A stretch of DNA of 64,000 nt, taken from contig FR879544.1 of assembly GCA_000434475.1 (NCBI GenBank), forward strand, positions 1 through 64,000, written 5' to 3'. Positions 44,012-53,512 of the stretch are shown piece after piece. The first letter of the stretch is position 1, and every line of letters begins with the position of its first letter. This DNA is from Dialister sp. CAG:486. Its GTDB lineage: Bacteria > Bacillota > Negativicutes > Veillonellales > Dialisteraceae. Position numbers and translations under genes: made by a program. The notes under the pieces are model-generated. The model was not told the DNA's origin and ran no database searches. It worked only from the letters and a program-made list of their open reading frames with translations.

Positions 44012-44440
44012 ATGGCAAAAGTAGCAATCGTATACTGGTCCGGTTCCGGCAACACAGAAGCTATGGCTCAGGCTGTAGAAGAAGGTGCCAAGGCAGCTGG
44101 CGCAGAAACGACCCTTTCTTTCGTTTCTGACACCACGGCTTCTGATGTAGCAGCTTTCGATCACATCATCCTTGGTTGCCCGGCTATGGGTAATGAAGAA
44201 CTGGAAGAATATGAATTCGAACCATTCTTCGCAGAACTGCTTCCACAGCTGAAAGGTAAAGTTGTCGGCATTTTCGGCTCCTACGCTTGGAATCAGGGCG
44301 ACTGGATCGAAACCTGGAAACAGCGTTTTACCGATGAAGGCATCGAACTCACTGCTGAACCGGTCAAAGCTTACAGCTATCCGGACGACGATGCACTGGC
44401 AGCTTGCAAAGCTCTTGGCGAAACCGTTGCTAAAGCGTAA
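44012..44440 (+). CDS. Short-chain flavodoxin
   Basis: A 142-residue FMN electron carrier. YWSGSGNTEAMA (residues 8-19) is the phosphate loop, GCPAMGNEELEEYEFEPF the 60s loop and SYAWNQGDW the 90s loop flanking the isoalloxazine. AGGAGG precedes the ATG. Its codons look biased toward highly expressed usage. The gene has its own promoter and terminator. Confidence 0.93.
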   Translation: MAKVAIVYWSGSGNTEAMAQAVEEGAKAAGAETTLSFVSDTTASDVAAFDHIILGCPAMGNEELEEYEFEPFFAELLPQLKGKVVGIFGSYAWNQGDWIETWKQRFTDEGIELTAEPVKAYSYPDDDALAACKALGETVAKA

Positions 44441-44448
44441 TGACTATA

Positions 44449-44482
44449 TAAAAAAGGGCGTTCCGAGGAGCGCTCTTTTTTT
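44449..44482 (+). terminator. Rho-independent terminator after the first flavodoxin
   Basis: AAAAAAGGGCGTTCC / GAGCGCTCTTTTTTT hairpin with minor mismatches. A 14-base family A end (ATCAGCGTTTCC) lies further on at 44549-44560. Confidence 0.7.
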
Positions 44483-44630
44483 GTAGAAGAAGGGAAATGA
44501 GAGATTTTTGCGAATGGCGACAGGCTCTCCCTTCCCATTTCTATTTGGATCAGCGTTTCCTTACATTTTCGCATAATCTCATGAGACGTGGGGATGATGG
44601 ATGCAGTCATTCCCCGGTGAGGAGGTCAAG

Positions 44631-45071
44631 ATGGGACAGAAAGTAGCGATCATTTTTTATTCTGCGACAGGGAATACGGAAGCTATGGCAGAGGCTGTCG
44701 CAGTCGGCGCTAAAAAGGCAGGAGCTGATGTGCTGCTGGCGCCGGTATCTGATGTGGATCCGGTGGAGATCGGCAACACCTGCCATCGGATCATTTTGGG
44801 CTGTTCGGCCTGGGGAGTGGAGGTTATCGAAGAGGCACAGATGAAGCCTTTTTGTGATAAGCTGAAGCCCTACCTCAAGGGAAAGATCATGGGCATCTTC
44901 GGCTCGTGTGGCTGGAGCCGCGGCGCATGGCTGAATTCCTGGTACAATGAGCTGCACTTTGCTGGAGCCAGATTTCCGGCGCATCCGCTCCTTGCGTATG
45001 GCTACCCGGATGAGACAGCGCTCAAAAATTGCGAAGAGCTCGGAAAAGCAGTGGCAGAGGCGGAGGAATGA
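44631..45071 (+). CDS. Second flavodoxin, divergent paralogue
   Basis: 146 residues. FYSATGNTEAMAEAV is the FMN phosphate loop; GCSAWGVEVIEEAQMKPF and SCGWSRGAWLNSW replace the usual aromatic flavin-stacking residues of the first flavodoxin (its 90s-loop Tyr-Ala-Trp becomes Cys-Gly-Trp). ATG 44631 follows GAGGAGG. The tandem arrangement with different loop residues suggests two redox partners or potentials. Confidence 0.9.
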   Translation: MGQKVAIIFYSATGNTEAMAEAVAVGAKKAGADVLLAPVSDVDPVEIGNTCHRIILGCSAWGVEVIEEAQMKPFCDKLKPYLKGKIMGIFGSCGWSRGAWLNSWYNELHFAGARFPAHPLLAYGYPDETALKNCEELGKAVAEAEE

Positions 45072-45340
45072 CTAGTGACTAGTGACTGGAGACTAGAGAA
45101 CGTCAGACTCTCGTGTCGTCATTTCGAGCGATAGCGAGAAATCTTTCCCATTCGCGGTCAGGCGGGCGATGTTTGGACCTCCGAAACGGGAAAACTGCTA
45201 GGGAAACACTGATTCTGCGATTTAATCAGTGTTTCCCTAGCCCCTGTCCTTCGGATACCCCCGTTGAACTTTCTAAACCTGTTGAAACTGTTCAACCTAT
45301 TTCCACGCATAGAATCAAACAACCAACAAACAAAAGAATC
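45072..45340 (+). repeat. Family B/C repeat block before the aminotransferase
   Basis: ACTAGTG heptamers, a family C palindrome at 45116-45147 (GTCATTTCGAGCGATAGCG ...), the family A short form at 45202-45236, and GTTGAACTTTC / GTTGAAACTG units. No gene. Confidence 0.8.
45202..45236 (+). repeat. Short family A derivative (35 bp)
   Basis: GGAAACACTGATT, seven bases, then AATCAGTGTTTCC: the two ends of family A with the 124-bp interior gone. CTAG occurs on both flanks. Confidence 0.85.
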
Positions 45341-45356
45341 GAAAGGACGATAACCA

Positions 45357-46529
45357 ATGAATTGGGACAATAAATTTGCCAGCGATGTGAAAGCGGTACC
45401 ATTTTCCGGTATCCGTAAATTTTTCGATCTGGCCAGCTCTATGAAAGATGTGATCTCTCTGGGTGTCGGTGAGCCGGATTATGCGGCTCCTGATAAGGTC
45501 ATCCACGCCTGCATTGACAGCCTGAAGAGAAAAGAAACGTCTTATACCTCGAACTGGGGACTTCTTGAGCTCCGTGAAGAGATCGCCAAGCTTTTTGAAA
45601 AGCGCTATGGGCTGACCTATGATCCGAAGGATGAGATCATGGTGACCGTCGGTGTTTCAGAAGCCATCGGCCTTGTCATGACGACTTTCTTGAATCCGGG
45701 AGATGAAGTGCTGATCCCTGACCCTGCCTACCTGGCGTATCCGGCCTGCGTTTCTATCGCGCACGGCGTACCGGTCCTGGTACCGACCTATGCGAAGGAT
45801 GAATTCCGCCTCACGGTAGAAGAACTCGAAAAGAAAGTCACGCCAAAGACGAAGGCCATCCTGATCGGATATCCGAATAATCCGACCGGAACGATCATGG
45901 ACAGAGCGTCTCTGGAAAAGGTCGCTGCTTTTGCCAAAGCACATGATCTCATCGTCATCGCGGATGAAATCTACTGCGATCTGACGTATGAAGGGCAGCA
46001 TACCTGCTTCGCTTCGCTGCCTGACATGCAGGAACGCACGATTGTCTTGAATGGTTTCTCCAAGTCTTATGCGATGACGGGCCTTCGTATCGGCTACGTT
46101 TGCGCTCCGCGGGAAGCACTCGAGGAGATCTACAAGGTACATCAGTATGAGATCCTCTGCGCTTCCACGACCAGCCAGTATGGTGCGATCGAAGCACTCA
46201 GAAGCTGTGATGATGATGTAAAAGCTATGTTTGAGGAATATGCGGCCCGCCGTGAAATGATCTATCAGGGGCTGGTAGATATCGGTCTGACAGTCTTCAA
46301 ACCGAAGGGCGCTTTCTATATTTTCCCGGATATCAGCTGTACAGGGATGGATGAGGAAGAATTCTGCGACAGGCTTCTTACGGAAGAAAAAGTCGGTGTC
46401 GTACCCGGCACCTGCTTTGGACCGCAGGGGAAGAATCACATTCGCATTTCCTACGCAGCCAGCCGCGAGAATATCGCCGAAGCACTCAAACGCATGGCCC
46501 GCTTTGTAAAGAAATATAAAAAGGCGTAA
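45357..46529 (+). CDS. PLP-dependent class I/II aminotransferase
   Basis: Fold type I transaminase. NPTGTIMD, the DEIYCDL aspartate that pairs with the PLP ring nitrogen, Schiff-base Lys236 in NGFSKSYAMTGLRIGY, and the C-terminal substrate-carboxylate Arg in NHIRISYA are all present. The 390 residues group it with AspC/PatA-type enzymes of Firmicutes; substrate (aspartate, alanine or acetyl-LL-DAP) cannot be fixed from sequence alone. Confidence 0.9.
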   Translation: MNWDNKFASDVKAVPFSGIRKFFDLASSMKDVISLGVGEPDYAAPDKVIHACIDSLKRKETSYTSNWGLLELREEIAKLFEKRYGLTYDPKDEIMVTVGVSEAIGLVMTTFLNPGDEVLIPDPAYLAYPACVSIAHGVPVLVPTYAKDEFRLTVEELEKKVTPKTKAILIGYPNNPTGTIMDRASLEKVAAFAKAHDLIVIADEIYCDLTYEGQHTCFASLPDMQERTIVLNGFSKSYAMTGLRIGYVCAPREALEEIYKVHQYEILCASTTSQYGAIEALRSCDDDVKAMFEEYAARREMIYQGLVDIGLTVFKPKGAFYIFPDISCTGMDEEEFCDRLLTEEKVGVVPGTCFGPQGKNHIRISYAASRENIAEALKRMARFVKKYKKA

Positions 46530-46535
46530 ATATAG

Positions 46536-46694
46536 GGAAACGCTGATTCAATCGCAGAGTCAGCTTCTACAAGAATTTTTATACATAGCTTCGTCATAGC
46601 CTTCCTTACATAGCTCGCTATTCGCGTCAGGTGATTCCTTGCTATGCACAAAAATTCAAGAGTACAATCTGACAACGATTGAATCGGTGTTTCC
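46536..46694 (-). repeat. Family A palindromic element, copy 5 (159 bp, inverted)
   Basis: Full-length inverted copy 7 bases after the aminotransferase stop. Confidence 0.9.
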
Positions 46695-46702
46695 TTACTT
46701 TG

Positions 46703-46738
46703 AAAAGAGGGTCTTCCACGTCGTGGAGGCTCTCTTTT
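46703..46738 (+). terminator. Rho-independent terminator
   Basis: AAAAGAGGGTCTTCCACG / CGTGGAGGCTCTCTTTT with two mismatches. It sits beyond the family A copy, so the repeat is transcribed with the aminotransferase. Confidence 0.78.
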
Positions 46739-46740
46739 GC

Positions 46741-46770
46741 TTGACAGATGAGAGGCGGGGCTAGCATAAT
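46741..46770 (+). promoter_or_regulatory. Promoter of the lipoprotein gene
   Basis: TTGACA at 46741-46746, 18-base spacer, CATAAT at 46765-46770. Confidence 0.6.
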
Positions 46771-46837
46771 ATGATTGTTGGCAGTTTCAGCCATGAATGA
46801 CCGGTCATGGATCATGGCTTTTCGATAAAAGGAGATA

Positions 46838-47923
46838 ATGATGAAGCTACGCATATATCTACTGACACTCCTGCTCGGAGTTCTCGGCTTTGCAGGATGC
46901 GAAGCAGCAGAGCAGAACATGCGTGAAACGGCTCTTCCTGCATCGGCCGAGGCTCCGGCGGAGAAGACCATAGCGGAGTCTCATGGGAAAGCAGCGAAGG
47001 AGGAGACAGCCGAGACCCCGCTTCTTCCGATCGATGCCTCTCCGCTTGCCAGTGATGATTTTATACTGCATGGTATGGCCTTGGGAGATCGCGTGGATTC
47101 TCTGATCCGGAATATGGGCGTGCCGGATGCCATCTCGCGCGGTAGTGTAAGTGATACCTATACATGGAAGGGCTTCACTGCGCGGGTGAACCATGCTGTT
47201 ACGGAAGAGAGCGCATGGAAGGTCATGGGGGAAAAGGCACCTCCCACAGGCCTTACCGAGTATCGCAGCGAGAGAAAGGATCTGGGAACGCTGCGCGGCA
47301 TTCACGCCGGAAGCTCACGTGAAGCTGTCCTGCGTGCCTATGGTCGCCCTCTTCGCCTTCTTTGGGATGGGGAAAAGAGGAATTTCCTTCTGACTTATGA
47401 AGCCGGGGATCAAGAAATTTCTTTCACCATTCATAAGAACGTGGTAAAATCATTGCATGTGTCTTACTTGTCTGAAAAGAAAAAGAAGAAGACAGAAACG
47501 CAAGAAAGACATGATTTTTTGCCGAAAGGGGACTTCTCTTTGGCGGGCCTTTCCTTGGGACAGCGCTTCAAAGACTACTCTTTTATGGAGTGGGAACGGA
47601 AGATGATGAATCCCGGAGAGGAAATCTGGTACTATGAGGGCTATGGCGTCCGCATGACCAAGAAGGAACACTGGATCATGGCGTTCTTCCTGACAGATGA
47701 TCGGATGCTGACTCCTCGAGGCCTTGCCATGGGCGATGATCAGTCGACCGCGGAAATGCTCTATGGCGCGCCGCAAAAGCTGGAGATGGATACTTCTACA
47801 GGCAGCCCGCGCACAGCCTATGTGTACTTCTCCCAAGGGCAGAAGGAGGTACTCATCCTCTATTTCAAGAATAAAAAAGTGGATGGCATCGTGTGCGCCG
47901 GGAATCCACAGCGGAGAAAGTGA
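46838..47923 (+). CDS. Putative lipoprotein with two similar C-terminal modules
   Basis: 361 residues. The signal sequence MMKLRIYLLTLLLGVLGFAG-C has a lipobox-like end (FAGC), giving a lipid-anchored protein after an Ala/Glu/Lys linker. Two related modules follow: ILHGMALGDRVDSLIRNMGV / LGTLRGIHAGSSREAVLRAY and FSLAGLSLGQRFKDY / RGLAMGDDQSTAEMLYGAP, each a short glycine turn and helix, recalling SmpA/OmlA-like small repeats. Function unknown. ATGATG allows either start. Confidence 0.72.
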   Translation: MMKLRIYLLTLLLGVLGFAGCEAAEQNMRETALPASAEAPAEKTIAESHGKAAKEETAETPLLPIDASPLASDDFILHGMALGDRVDSLIRNMGVPDAISRGSVSDTYTWKGFTARVNHAVTEESAWKVMGEKAPPTGLTEYRSERKDLGTLRGIHAGSSREAVLRAYGRPLRLLWDGEKRNFLLTYEAGDQEISFTIHKNVVKSLHVSYLSEKKKKKTETQERHDFLPKGDFSLAGLSLGQRFKDYSFMEWERKMMNPGEEIWYYEGYGVRMTKKEHWIMAFFLTDDRMLTPRGLAMGDDQSTAEMLYGAPQKLEMDTSTGSPRTAYVYFSQGQKEVLILYFKNKKVDGIVCAGNPQRRK

Positions 47924-47973
47924 CCTGTCCCCAGGCACTCATTTTTAGTAGTCAAGCAATCTGAGGTGTTATC

Positions 47974-48765
47974 GTGTACGATTATTTTTGCGCATTTATT
48001 GTCGGCGTAGTGGAAGGGCTGACAGAGTATATTCCAGTTTCATCGACAGGCCATATGATCATCGTCGGGCATATGCTGGGCTTCGAGGGGACGCTTGCCG
48101 ATCTCTTTGATGTCTTCATCCAGCTCGGTGCGATCCTTTCCGTTCTCGTGGTGTACAGAGAAAAATTTACCTTTATCCTGAACACCCATCACTGGTTTCG
48201 CACAAAGGGGCCTTCTCTTCTGAATCTGGCCATCGCCATGTTTCCGGCCTGCCTTCTGGGGCTTGTTTTTCATGGATTCATCAAGAATACGCTCTTTGGT
48301 CCCATGACAGTCATCATCGGTCTGGTGCTGGGCGGTATCTTCATGATCGCGGCTGAAAAAATGCATAAGCATTTCTCTGTGACAGATGTAGATCACATCA
48401 CATGGAAGCAGGCGCTGAAGATCGGACTCTTCCAATGCCTCTCTCTTTGGCCAGGGTTTTCTCGAAGCGGCAGCACCATCGCCGGCAGCCTGCTCTTGGG
48501 GATCTCCAGAAAAGCGGCAGCAGACTTCACCTTCATCATGGCGGTTCCGCTGATGTTCCTTGCCTGCATCTATGATCTTTTGAAAACGATCAAGTATCTT
48601 GAAATGGGTGACTTTGGCATTCTGGCCGTCGGATTTGTGACCGCTTTCTTCGTGGCGTATGCATCCATTCTTTGGTTCCTGAAATTCCTGAATACTTCGA
48701 CACTGACCGGCTTTGCCATCTATCGTTTCCTTGTCGCACTCATTGCACTCATTTACTTCTGGTGA
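47974..48765 (+). CDS. uppP: Undecaprenyl-diphosphatase
   Basis: An integral membrane phosphatase that recycles undecaprenyl diphosphate for wall synthesis and gives bacitracin tolerance. The catalytic motifs EGLTEYIPVSSTGHM (N-terminal Glu-rich) and PGFSRSGSTIAGSLLLG are intact. Eight hydrophobic helices. The start is GTG 47974 after GAGGTG. Length 263 is normal. Confidence 0.94.
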   Translation: MYDYFCAFIVGVVEGLTEYIPVSSTGHMIIVGHMLGFEGTLADLFDVFIQLGAILSVLVVYREKFTFILNTHHWFRTKGPSLLNLAIAMFPACLLGLVFHGFIKNTLFGPMTVIIGLVLGGIFMIAAEKMHKHFSVTDVDHITWKQALKIGLFQCLSLWPGFSRSGSTIAGSLLLGISRKAAADFTFIMAVPLMFLACIYDLLKTIKYLEMGDFGILAVGFVTAFFVAYASILWFLKFLNTSTLTGFAIYRFLVALIALIYFW

Positions 48766-48796
48766 AAAAGGCTCCCGCTTCGGCGGGGGCTTTTTT
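48765..48796 (+). terminator. Rho-independent terminator after uppP
   Basis: AAAAAGGCTCCCGC, TTCG, GCGGGGGCTTTTTT, beginning in the uppP stop codon. Confidence 0.88.
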
Positions 48797-49088
48797 AGCG
48801 GTGTGAAATCGTTTCTTGCCGCCTAAAAATCAAGTCCTATAAGACCTTTATACATCGTTTCATCATAACCATCCCTCTTGCTTCTCCTCCTCAAAGCCCT
48901 CCACCTGCAGGATCTCCGCAGAAGCCGCTTTCGGCGATGGCTCAGCCCGAGAGATTGGCCGATGGGGGATTGGCATGAAAATCATTATTTCCTACTGGCA
49001 AAAAGAATACATTCATGGTATGATTGAATTTGTAGTAGTAGGAATAGTTTCTATTTCTGCCTGAAATGAGAGAGAAGGAGGGGAGTAC
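48797..49088 (+). other. Intergenic stretch without a supported gene
   Basis: Contains a very degenerate family A-like core around 48825-48875 (AAATCAAG ... TTTATACATCGTTTCATCAT) and a TATGAT -10-like box near 49020 ahead of the ATP-grasp gene. Nothing else is visible. Confidence 0.4.
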
Positions 49089-49811
49089 ATGAAGGCTTAT
49101 ATCCGTATCAGACATACTGGAGAATTATATGACCGCAGCTGCTATGCAGCCTATGCGGGAGCAAATGAACTGGATATCCCTGTGAAGCCCTATAAAGTGG
49201 TGTATTCTCTGACCGATAATGATCCGAAGGATCCTGTGGTGGGGACATTTTCTGATGTGAAGGTGGCACTCGAAAGATTCGGCGTGAAGCTGCTGCCACT
49301 GGATTATCCGGATGAGCTGATGCCCTTCGTCGGACGAAAGATCTGGAAATCGACGCTCTTCACCATCACCAGCCATGCGGAAGACTGGCATGTCTTCGTC
49401 AAACCGGTGGAGGATGTGAAGCGATTCCATGGCACTGTGCTCGATAAGTCGGAAGACCTCATCAAGCTGGGCGGAGGACTCGAAGATATCGATGTCTGGT
49501 GCAGCAGCCGTGTGAATTTCATCTCCGAATGGCGTCTCTGGGTACTTCAGGGAGAGATCGTAGGTCTTTGTCCATATAAAGGACGCTGGGATATTTTCCC
49601 TGATCCCAGAGTCCTCAAAGCTGCCGTTGCTGTGTATCATTCCGCCCCTGCCGGCTATGCGCTGGACTTTGGCATCACGGATGAAGGCAAGACGCTCCTG
49701 GTCGAGGTATCTGATGGCTATGCGCTCGCTTCCTTTGGCTTGAAATCAAGGCTCTATATGCAGATCCTTCTTGCACGCTGGCAGGAATTAACTAAAGATG
49801 TGAAAGTGTGA
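49089..49811 (+). CDS. ATP-grasp domain protein (R2K type)
   Basis: 240 residues. The central FVKPVEDVKRFHG lysine loop, FISEWRLWVLQGEIVGLCPY and the C-terminal metal site ALDFGITDEGKTLLVEVSDGYALASFGL follow the reduced ATP-grasp (DUF4343/R2K) pattern. Such proteins are predicted peptide or amino-acid ligases of unknown substrate. GAAGGAGGGGAG precedes the ATG. It is monocistronic. Confidence 0.75.
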   Translation: MKAYIRIRHTGELYDRSCYAAYAGANELDIPVKPYKVVYSLTDNDPKDPVVGTFSDVKVALERFGVKLLPLDYPDELMPFVGRKIWKSTLFTITSHAEDWHVFVKPVEDVKRFHGTVLDKSEDLIKLGGGLEDIDVWCSSRVNFISEWRLWVLQGEIVGLCPYKGRWDIFPDPRVLKAAVAVYHSAPAGYALDFGITDEGKTLLVEVSDGYALASFGLKSRLYMQILLARWQELTKDVKV

Positions 49812-49929
49812 GCTGGCGTATCTGCTCATCATTTTGTCCCTATGGCACCGATGCTTGTAGTACCTTTGTGTTTTCTGCAGTAGTCGGTGCTTTTCTTACC
49901 TGCAAAGCGGATCCTCTGCTTTCTCGGTT

Positions 49930-50005
49930 GTCTTTGGCTGACAGGTGAGCCGCAGTGGTGCGGCACAAAAAGAGGCGCCACGGAGCTTATAAACAGATAA
50001 AACTT
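49930..50005 (+). repeat. Degenerate family B fragment
   Basis: GCAGTGGTGCGGCACAAAAA and GGCGCCACGGAGCTTATAAA correspond to the GC hairpin module of family B with several changes. It lies in the dnaG leader. Confidence 0.6.
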
Positions 50006-50096
50006 TCAGGCATTTTGCATACTGCCTGAGCGTTTCTTGCGAAACGGATAGGATACGCAATAACAATGAATGAATTTACAGAAAGGAGGAGTTGTG

Positions 50097-51881
50097 GTGA
50101 GGCTGAGCAATGATTTTCTGCAGCGGTTGAAGGACAGTGTCAATATCAATGACATCATCGGCTCGTATGTCGATCTAAAGAAAAAAGGAAGATACTATTT
50201 CGCCTCCTGTCCTTTTCATGGACCGGAGAAAACTCCTTCTTTTTCAGTGTCTCCGGAAAAAGGATTTTATTATTGCTTTGGCTGTCACGAGAGCGGGGAC
50301 GTCTTCCATTTCCTGCAGAAGATGGAAGGGATCACTTTCATGGAGGCCGTGGAGAGAGTAGCTGATTATGCCCATATCGATATGCCGACGGAGGAGATCT
50401 CTCCGGAAGAACGGCAAAAGGCAGCCATGATGAAGAAAATGGTGGAGGTCACGGAGCTTGCAGGCTCTTATTTCCACAATTGCCTCACACGGACGCAGAT
50501 GGGACAGGCGGGAATGGCGTACTTCGAGAAGCGCCACCTTTCGCTGGAAACCATAGAAAGATTCAAGCTGGGTTTTGCACCGGCGGATTGGCATCGTCTA
50601 TACCATGACTTCACGACGAAAAAGCAGATAGATCCGAAGATACTCACAGCCTGCGGGCTTTGCGGGTACAAGAATGGAAACTATTTTGATATGTTCCGCA
50701 ATCGCTGCATGTTTCCCATTCTGGATCTGAAGGGGCGCGTGGTGGCATTCGGCGGTCGTGTCATGGATGACAGTAAGCCGAAGTATCTGAATTCGCCGGA
50801 AAGCCCCATTTTCAATAAGCGCCGTCTCCTTTTTGCTATCTATCAGGCACTGCCGGAAATCCGCAAAAAGCGGCAGGCGATCATGGTCGAGGGCTACATG
50901 GATGCGATTTCCCTGCATGCCCATGGTGTCACGAATGTAGTAGCTTCCCTCGGGACTGCCTTCACCGTAGAGCAGGCAAGGCTTCTCAAAAAATATGCCG
51001 ACGAGATCGTTTTCTCTTATGATATGGATGCTGCCGGTCAGAATGCGACGCGGCGGGCATTGGAGATCGCCGGCGCTGTGGGACTGAAGCTGCGTGTGGC
51101 ACTCGTGGGGGAGGGCAAGGATCCGGATGAATTTGTCAATCTTCATGGCGGGGAGGCTTATTTAGAAGCGGTAGCGCAAGCGCAGCCTGCATTGGACTAT
51201 CTTTTTGGCTCGCTGCAGCGGCAGTATGATGCGTCGACACTTGACGGGCAGCATCACATTCTTGATGAGATGTTCGCTGTACTTCTCGCGCAGCAGGATA
51301 CGTTTCAGTTCAATTCGTTCATCCGCAAGATGGCGATGACGCTCCACATGGATGAAGGAATGATCCGAAGTGAAGCACTCTCCTTTGCGAAAAAGAATCA
51401 TTCGCCCCTATATATTTCCCAGAAAACACCGCTGGAAGCACCGACGACAGACAATGGGCCGCAGGCAAAGAAGCAGAAGCTCCTGGAAGAAGGGCTTCTC
51501 AAGTACTGCCTCCGCTATCATATGCTTCCTGAGGGCTGGGAGTTACTCAAAAATTATCCTTTCACCTCGCCTTTCCGTCAGAGACTCTTTGATGCGATGA
51601 AATCGATGGAGGGAGAGATCACGGAACAGGCGGTGGAGGGGAAGATGCTTCGCGAGGATATACCGCTCCTGGCAGAGCTTGCGATGGAGGGAGATCCGCC
51701 CGGCTCTGTCCCTCAGGAGGAATATATATGGCCTTTGATGAAGATGTATCTCCAGAAGGAGTATCGTCTTCATACAGAAAAAGTCCAGTCTCTCATGACT
51801 TCAGATCCGGAAGAGGCCAGAAAAGAGCAGATGATCTGTATCCGCCTCAGCAAAGAAATCATGGCACTGGGAAGGGCATGA
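50097..51881 (+). CDS. dnaG: DNA primase
   Basis: Synthesises replication primers. The CHC2 zinc finger (CPFHGPEKTPSFSVS ... YYCFGCHESGD) is N-terminal. The Toprim core has MVEGYMDAI and FSYDMDAAG, and the C-terminal 130 residues form the helicase-binding region. The start is GTG 50097 (or the adjacent GTG 50094), 4-7 bases after AAAGGAGG; an ATG at 50070 precedes the ribosome site. dnaG-rpoD is the standard sigma operon order. Confidence 0.95.
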   Translation: MRLSNDFLQRLKDSVNINDIIGSYVDLKKKGRYYFASCPFHGPEKTPSFSVSPEKGFYYCFGCHESGDVFHFLQKMEGITFMEAVERVADYAHIDMPTEEISPEERQKAAMMKKMVEVTELAGSYFHNCLTRTQMGQAGMAYFEKRHLSLETIERFKLGFAPADWHRLYHDFTTKKQIDPKILTACGLCGYKNGNYFDMFRNRCMFPILDLKGRVVAFGGRVMDDSKPKYLNSPESPIFNKRRLLFAIYQALPEIRKKRQAIMVEGYMDAISLHAHGVTNVVASLGTAFTVEQARLLKKYADEIVFSYDMDAAGQNATRRALEIAGAVGLKLRVALVGEGKDPDEFVNLHGGEAYLEAVAQAQPALDYLFGSLQRQYDASTLDGQHHILDEMFAVLLAQQDTFQFNSFIRKMAMTLHMDEGMIRSEALSFAKKNHSPLYISQKTPLEAPTTDNGPQAKKQKLLEEGLLKYCLRYHMLPEGWELLKNYPFTSPFRQRLFDAMKSMEGEITEQAVEGKMLREDIPLLAELAMEGDPPGSVPQEEYIWPLMKMYLQKEYRLHTEKVQSLMTSDPEEARKEQMICIRLSKEIMALGRA

Positions 51882-51897
51882 GTGGTGACCGATTACT

Positions 51898-52012
51898 GCG
51901 GTCAGATATCAGACATCAGAAGTCAGACATCAGAAGTCGGACGGTAGAAGTCAGATACCTGAAATCTAATCCCTAATCCCTAGTCACCAGTCCCTAGTCA
52001 CTAGTCTTTACG
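51898..52012 (+). repeat. Family B tandem heptamer block between dnaG and rpoD
   Basis: Tandem units of CATCAGAAGTCAGA type followed by CTAATCC and CTAGTCA heptamers. No hairpin module. The block separates two genes that are usually co-transcribed. Confidence 0.82.
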
Positions 52013-52100
52013 CATATTGTTTGTTTTGCATATACCACATTTCCGAAGCAGAGCGGGACATGATCGCCGGAATGGATTACCAGTATCGGGGGATATAAAA

Positions 52101-53255
52101 ATGGCTGAACGAATGACTCAACTTGAAAAATGGATTCAGGAGCTGAAGAAAAAATCCCATGACGGGCTGGTAGCGAATAAGGATATCATGGAGTTCATTT
52201 CCACGCACAATCTGGGAGAAGAAGATCTGTCTGCACTTTATGAAGCGCTTCATATCCACCAGCTGGAAGTCGACTTTAATGAAGAAGTAGATGATTCCTT
52301 CGACTTCATCGAGGAAGAGGAGTCGGCTGAGCTTGTCAAAGAAGAAGAGGCCGAGGCGGAAGCCGAAGAAGACACACCGGTGCCTGATCTGGATAATGCC
52401 ATCTCGATCGATGATCCCGTGAAAATGTATCTGAAGGAAATCGGTGCGCTGCCCCTTTTGACCAGTGAAGAAGAGATCGTGCTTGCCAAGACGGTCGAGG
52501 CGGGGATGCGCGGGGATGCGCTTCCTGAAGAAAAGGAAGCGGCGCGGGAAGCGAAGAAAGAGCTGGCTGATCGGAACCTCCGCCTCGTGGTCTCCATCGC
52601 AAAGAAATATCTGGGCCGCGGGCTTCAGTTTCTGGATCTCATTCAGGAAGGAAATCTGGGACTCTTAAAGGCGGTCGATAAATTCGACTATACCAAGGGC
52701 TATAAATTCTCCACTTATGCTACATGGTGGATCCGGCAGGCTATCACACGTGCCATTGCGGACCAGGCACGCACCATTCGTGTGCCGGTACACATGGTAG
52801 AGACGATCAACAAGCTGAATCGCATTTCCCGCCAGCTGCTACAGGAGAATGGGCGTGAGGCAACCAATGAAGAGCTTGCCAAAGCCATGGGAGTATCACT
52901 CGCCAAGATCCGCGAGGTCAAAAAGATCGCACAAGACCCGATTTCTTTGGAAACGCCGATCGGTGAAAAGGAAGATTCCCATCTGGGAGATTTTATCGAA
53001 GACCATGAAGCCATCGCGCCGGATGATGCCGCCGGCAGCATCCTTCTCCGCGAGCAGATCGAAGAACTTCTGACTGGGCTGACGGAAAGAGAACGACAGG
53101 TGCTCGAGCTGCGCTTCGGGCTGAAAGACGGCAAGACAAGGACTCTCGAAGAAGTGGGAAAATACTTCGATGTGACCCGCGAACGTATCCGTCAGATCGA
53201 AGGGAAAGCGCTTTCGAAGCTGAAAAAGACGGCAAAAAATCTGATCAACCAGTGA
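52101..53255 (+). CDS. rpoD: RNA polymerase primary sigma factor
   Basis: 384 residues (SigA size). Region 1.1 remnant, an acidic linker ([13 protein letters not shown]), region 1.2 ([12 protein letters not shown]), the region 2 core [19 protein letters not shown] and [19 protein letters not shown], region 3, and the region 4 helix-turn-helix [20 protein letters not shown] are complete. ATG 52101 follows GGGGGA by 8 bases. Its consensus -35/-10 boxes match the many promoters listed here. Confidence 0.97.
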   Translation: MAERMTQLEKWIQELKKKSHDGLVANKDIMEFISTHNLGEEDLSALYEALHIHQLEVDFNEEVDDSFDFIEEEESAELVKEEEAEAEAEEDTPVPDLDNAISIDDPVKMYLKEIGALPLLTSEEEIVLAKTVEAGMRGDALPEEKEAAREAKKELADRNLRLVVSIAKKYLGRGLQFLDLIQEGNLGLLKAVDKFDYTKGYKFSTYATWWIRQAITRAIADQARTIRVPVHMVETINKLNRISRQLLQENGREATNEELAKAMGVSLAKIREVKKIAQDPISLETPIGEKEDSHLGDFIEDHEAIAPDDAAGSILLREQIEELLTGLTERERQVLELRFGLKDGKTRTLEEVGKYFDVTRERIRQIEGKALSKLKKTAKNLINQ

Positions 53256-53270
53256 ACCATAGGCAATCAA

Positions 53271-53299
53271 AAAAAGCAGCCCTTGACGAGCTGCTTTTT
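53271..53299 (+). terminator. Rho-independent terminator after rpoD
   Basis: AAAAAGCAGC, loop, GCTGCTTTTT. Confidence 0.8.
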
Positions 53300-53344
53300 A
53301 TTGCGTTCATTGAGGATCATGAAAACGGTATACAAAATCCTTAG

Positions 53345-53503
53345 GGAAACGCTGATTAAATCACAGAATCAGATTTCATATGGATTTTTATACATAGCGT
53401 CGTCGACATTCTTCTTAAATAGTTCGCTATTCGCGTCGGATGTCTCCTCGCTCTGTATAAAAATCCAAGAATGAAATCCGATAACGATTTAATCATTGTT
53501 TCC
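53345..53503 (-). repeat. Family A palindromic element, copy 6 (159 bp, inverted)
   Basis: Full copy between the convergent rpoD and fba genes, ending 9 bases from the fba stop codon. No other terminator is visible for fba, so the element probably ends its transcript. Confidence 0.9.
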
Positions 53504-53512
53504 CTTATGAGA

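Noticed and set aside
51898-52012. Heptamer arrays resembling a CRISPR array
   Set aside because: Units are 7 bp and contiguous with no unique spacers, and no cas genes are present.
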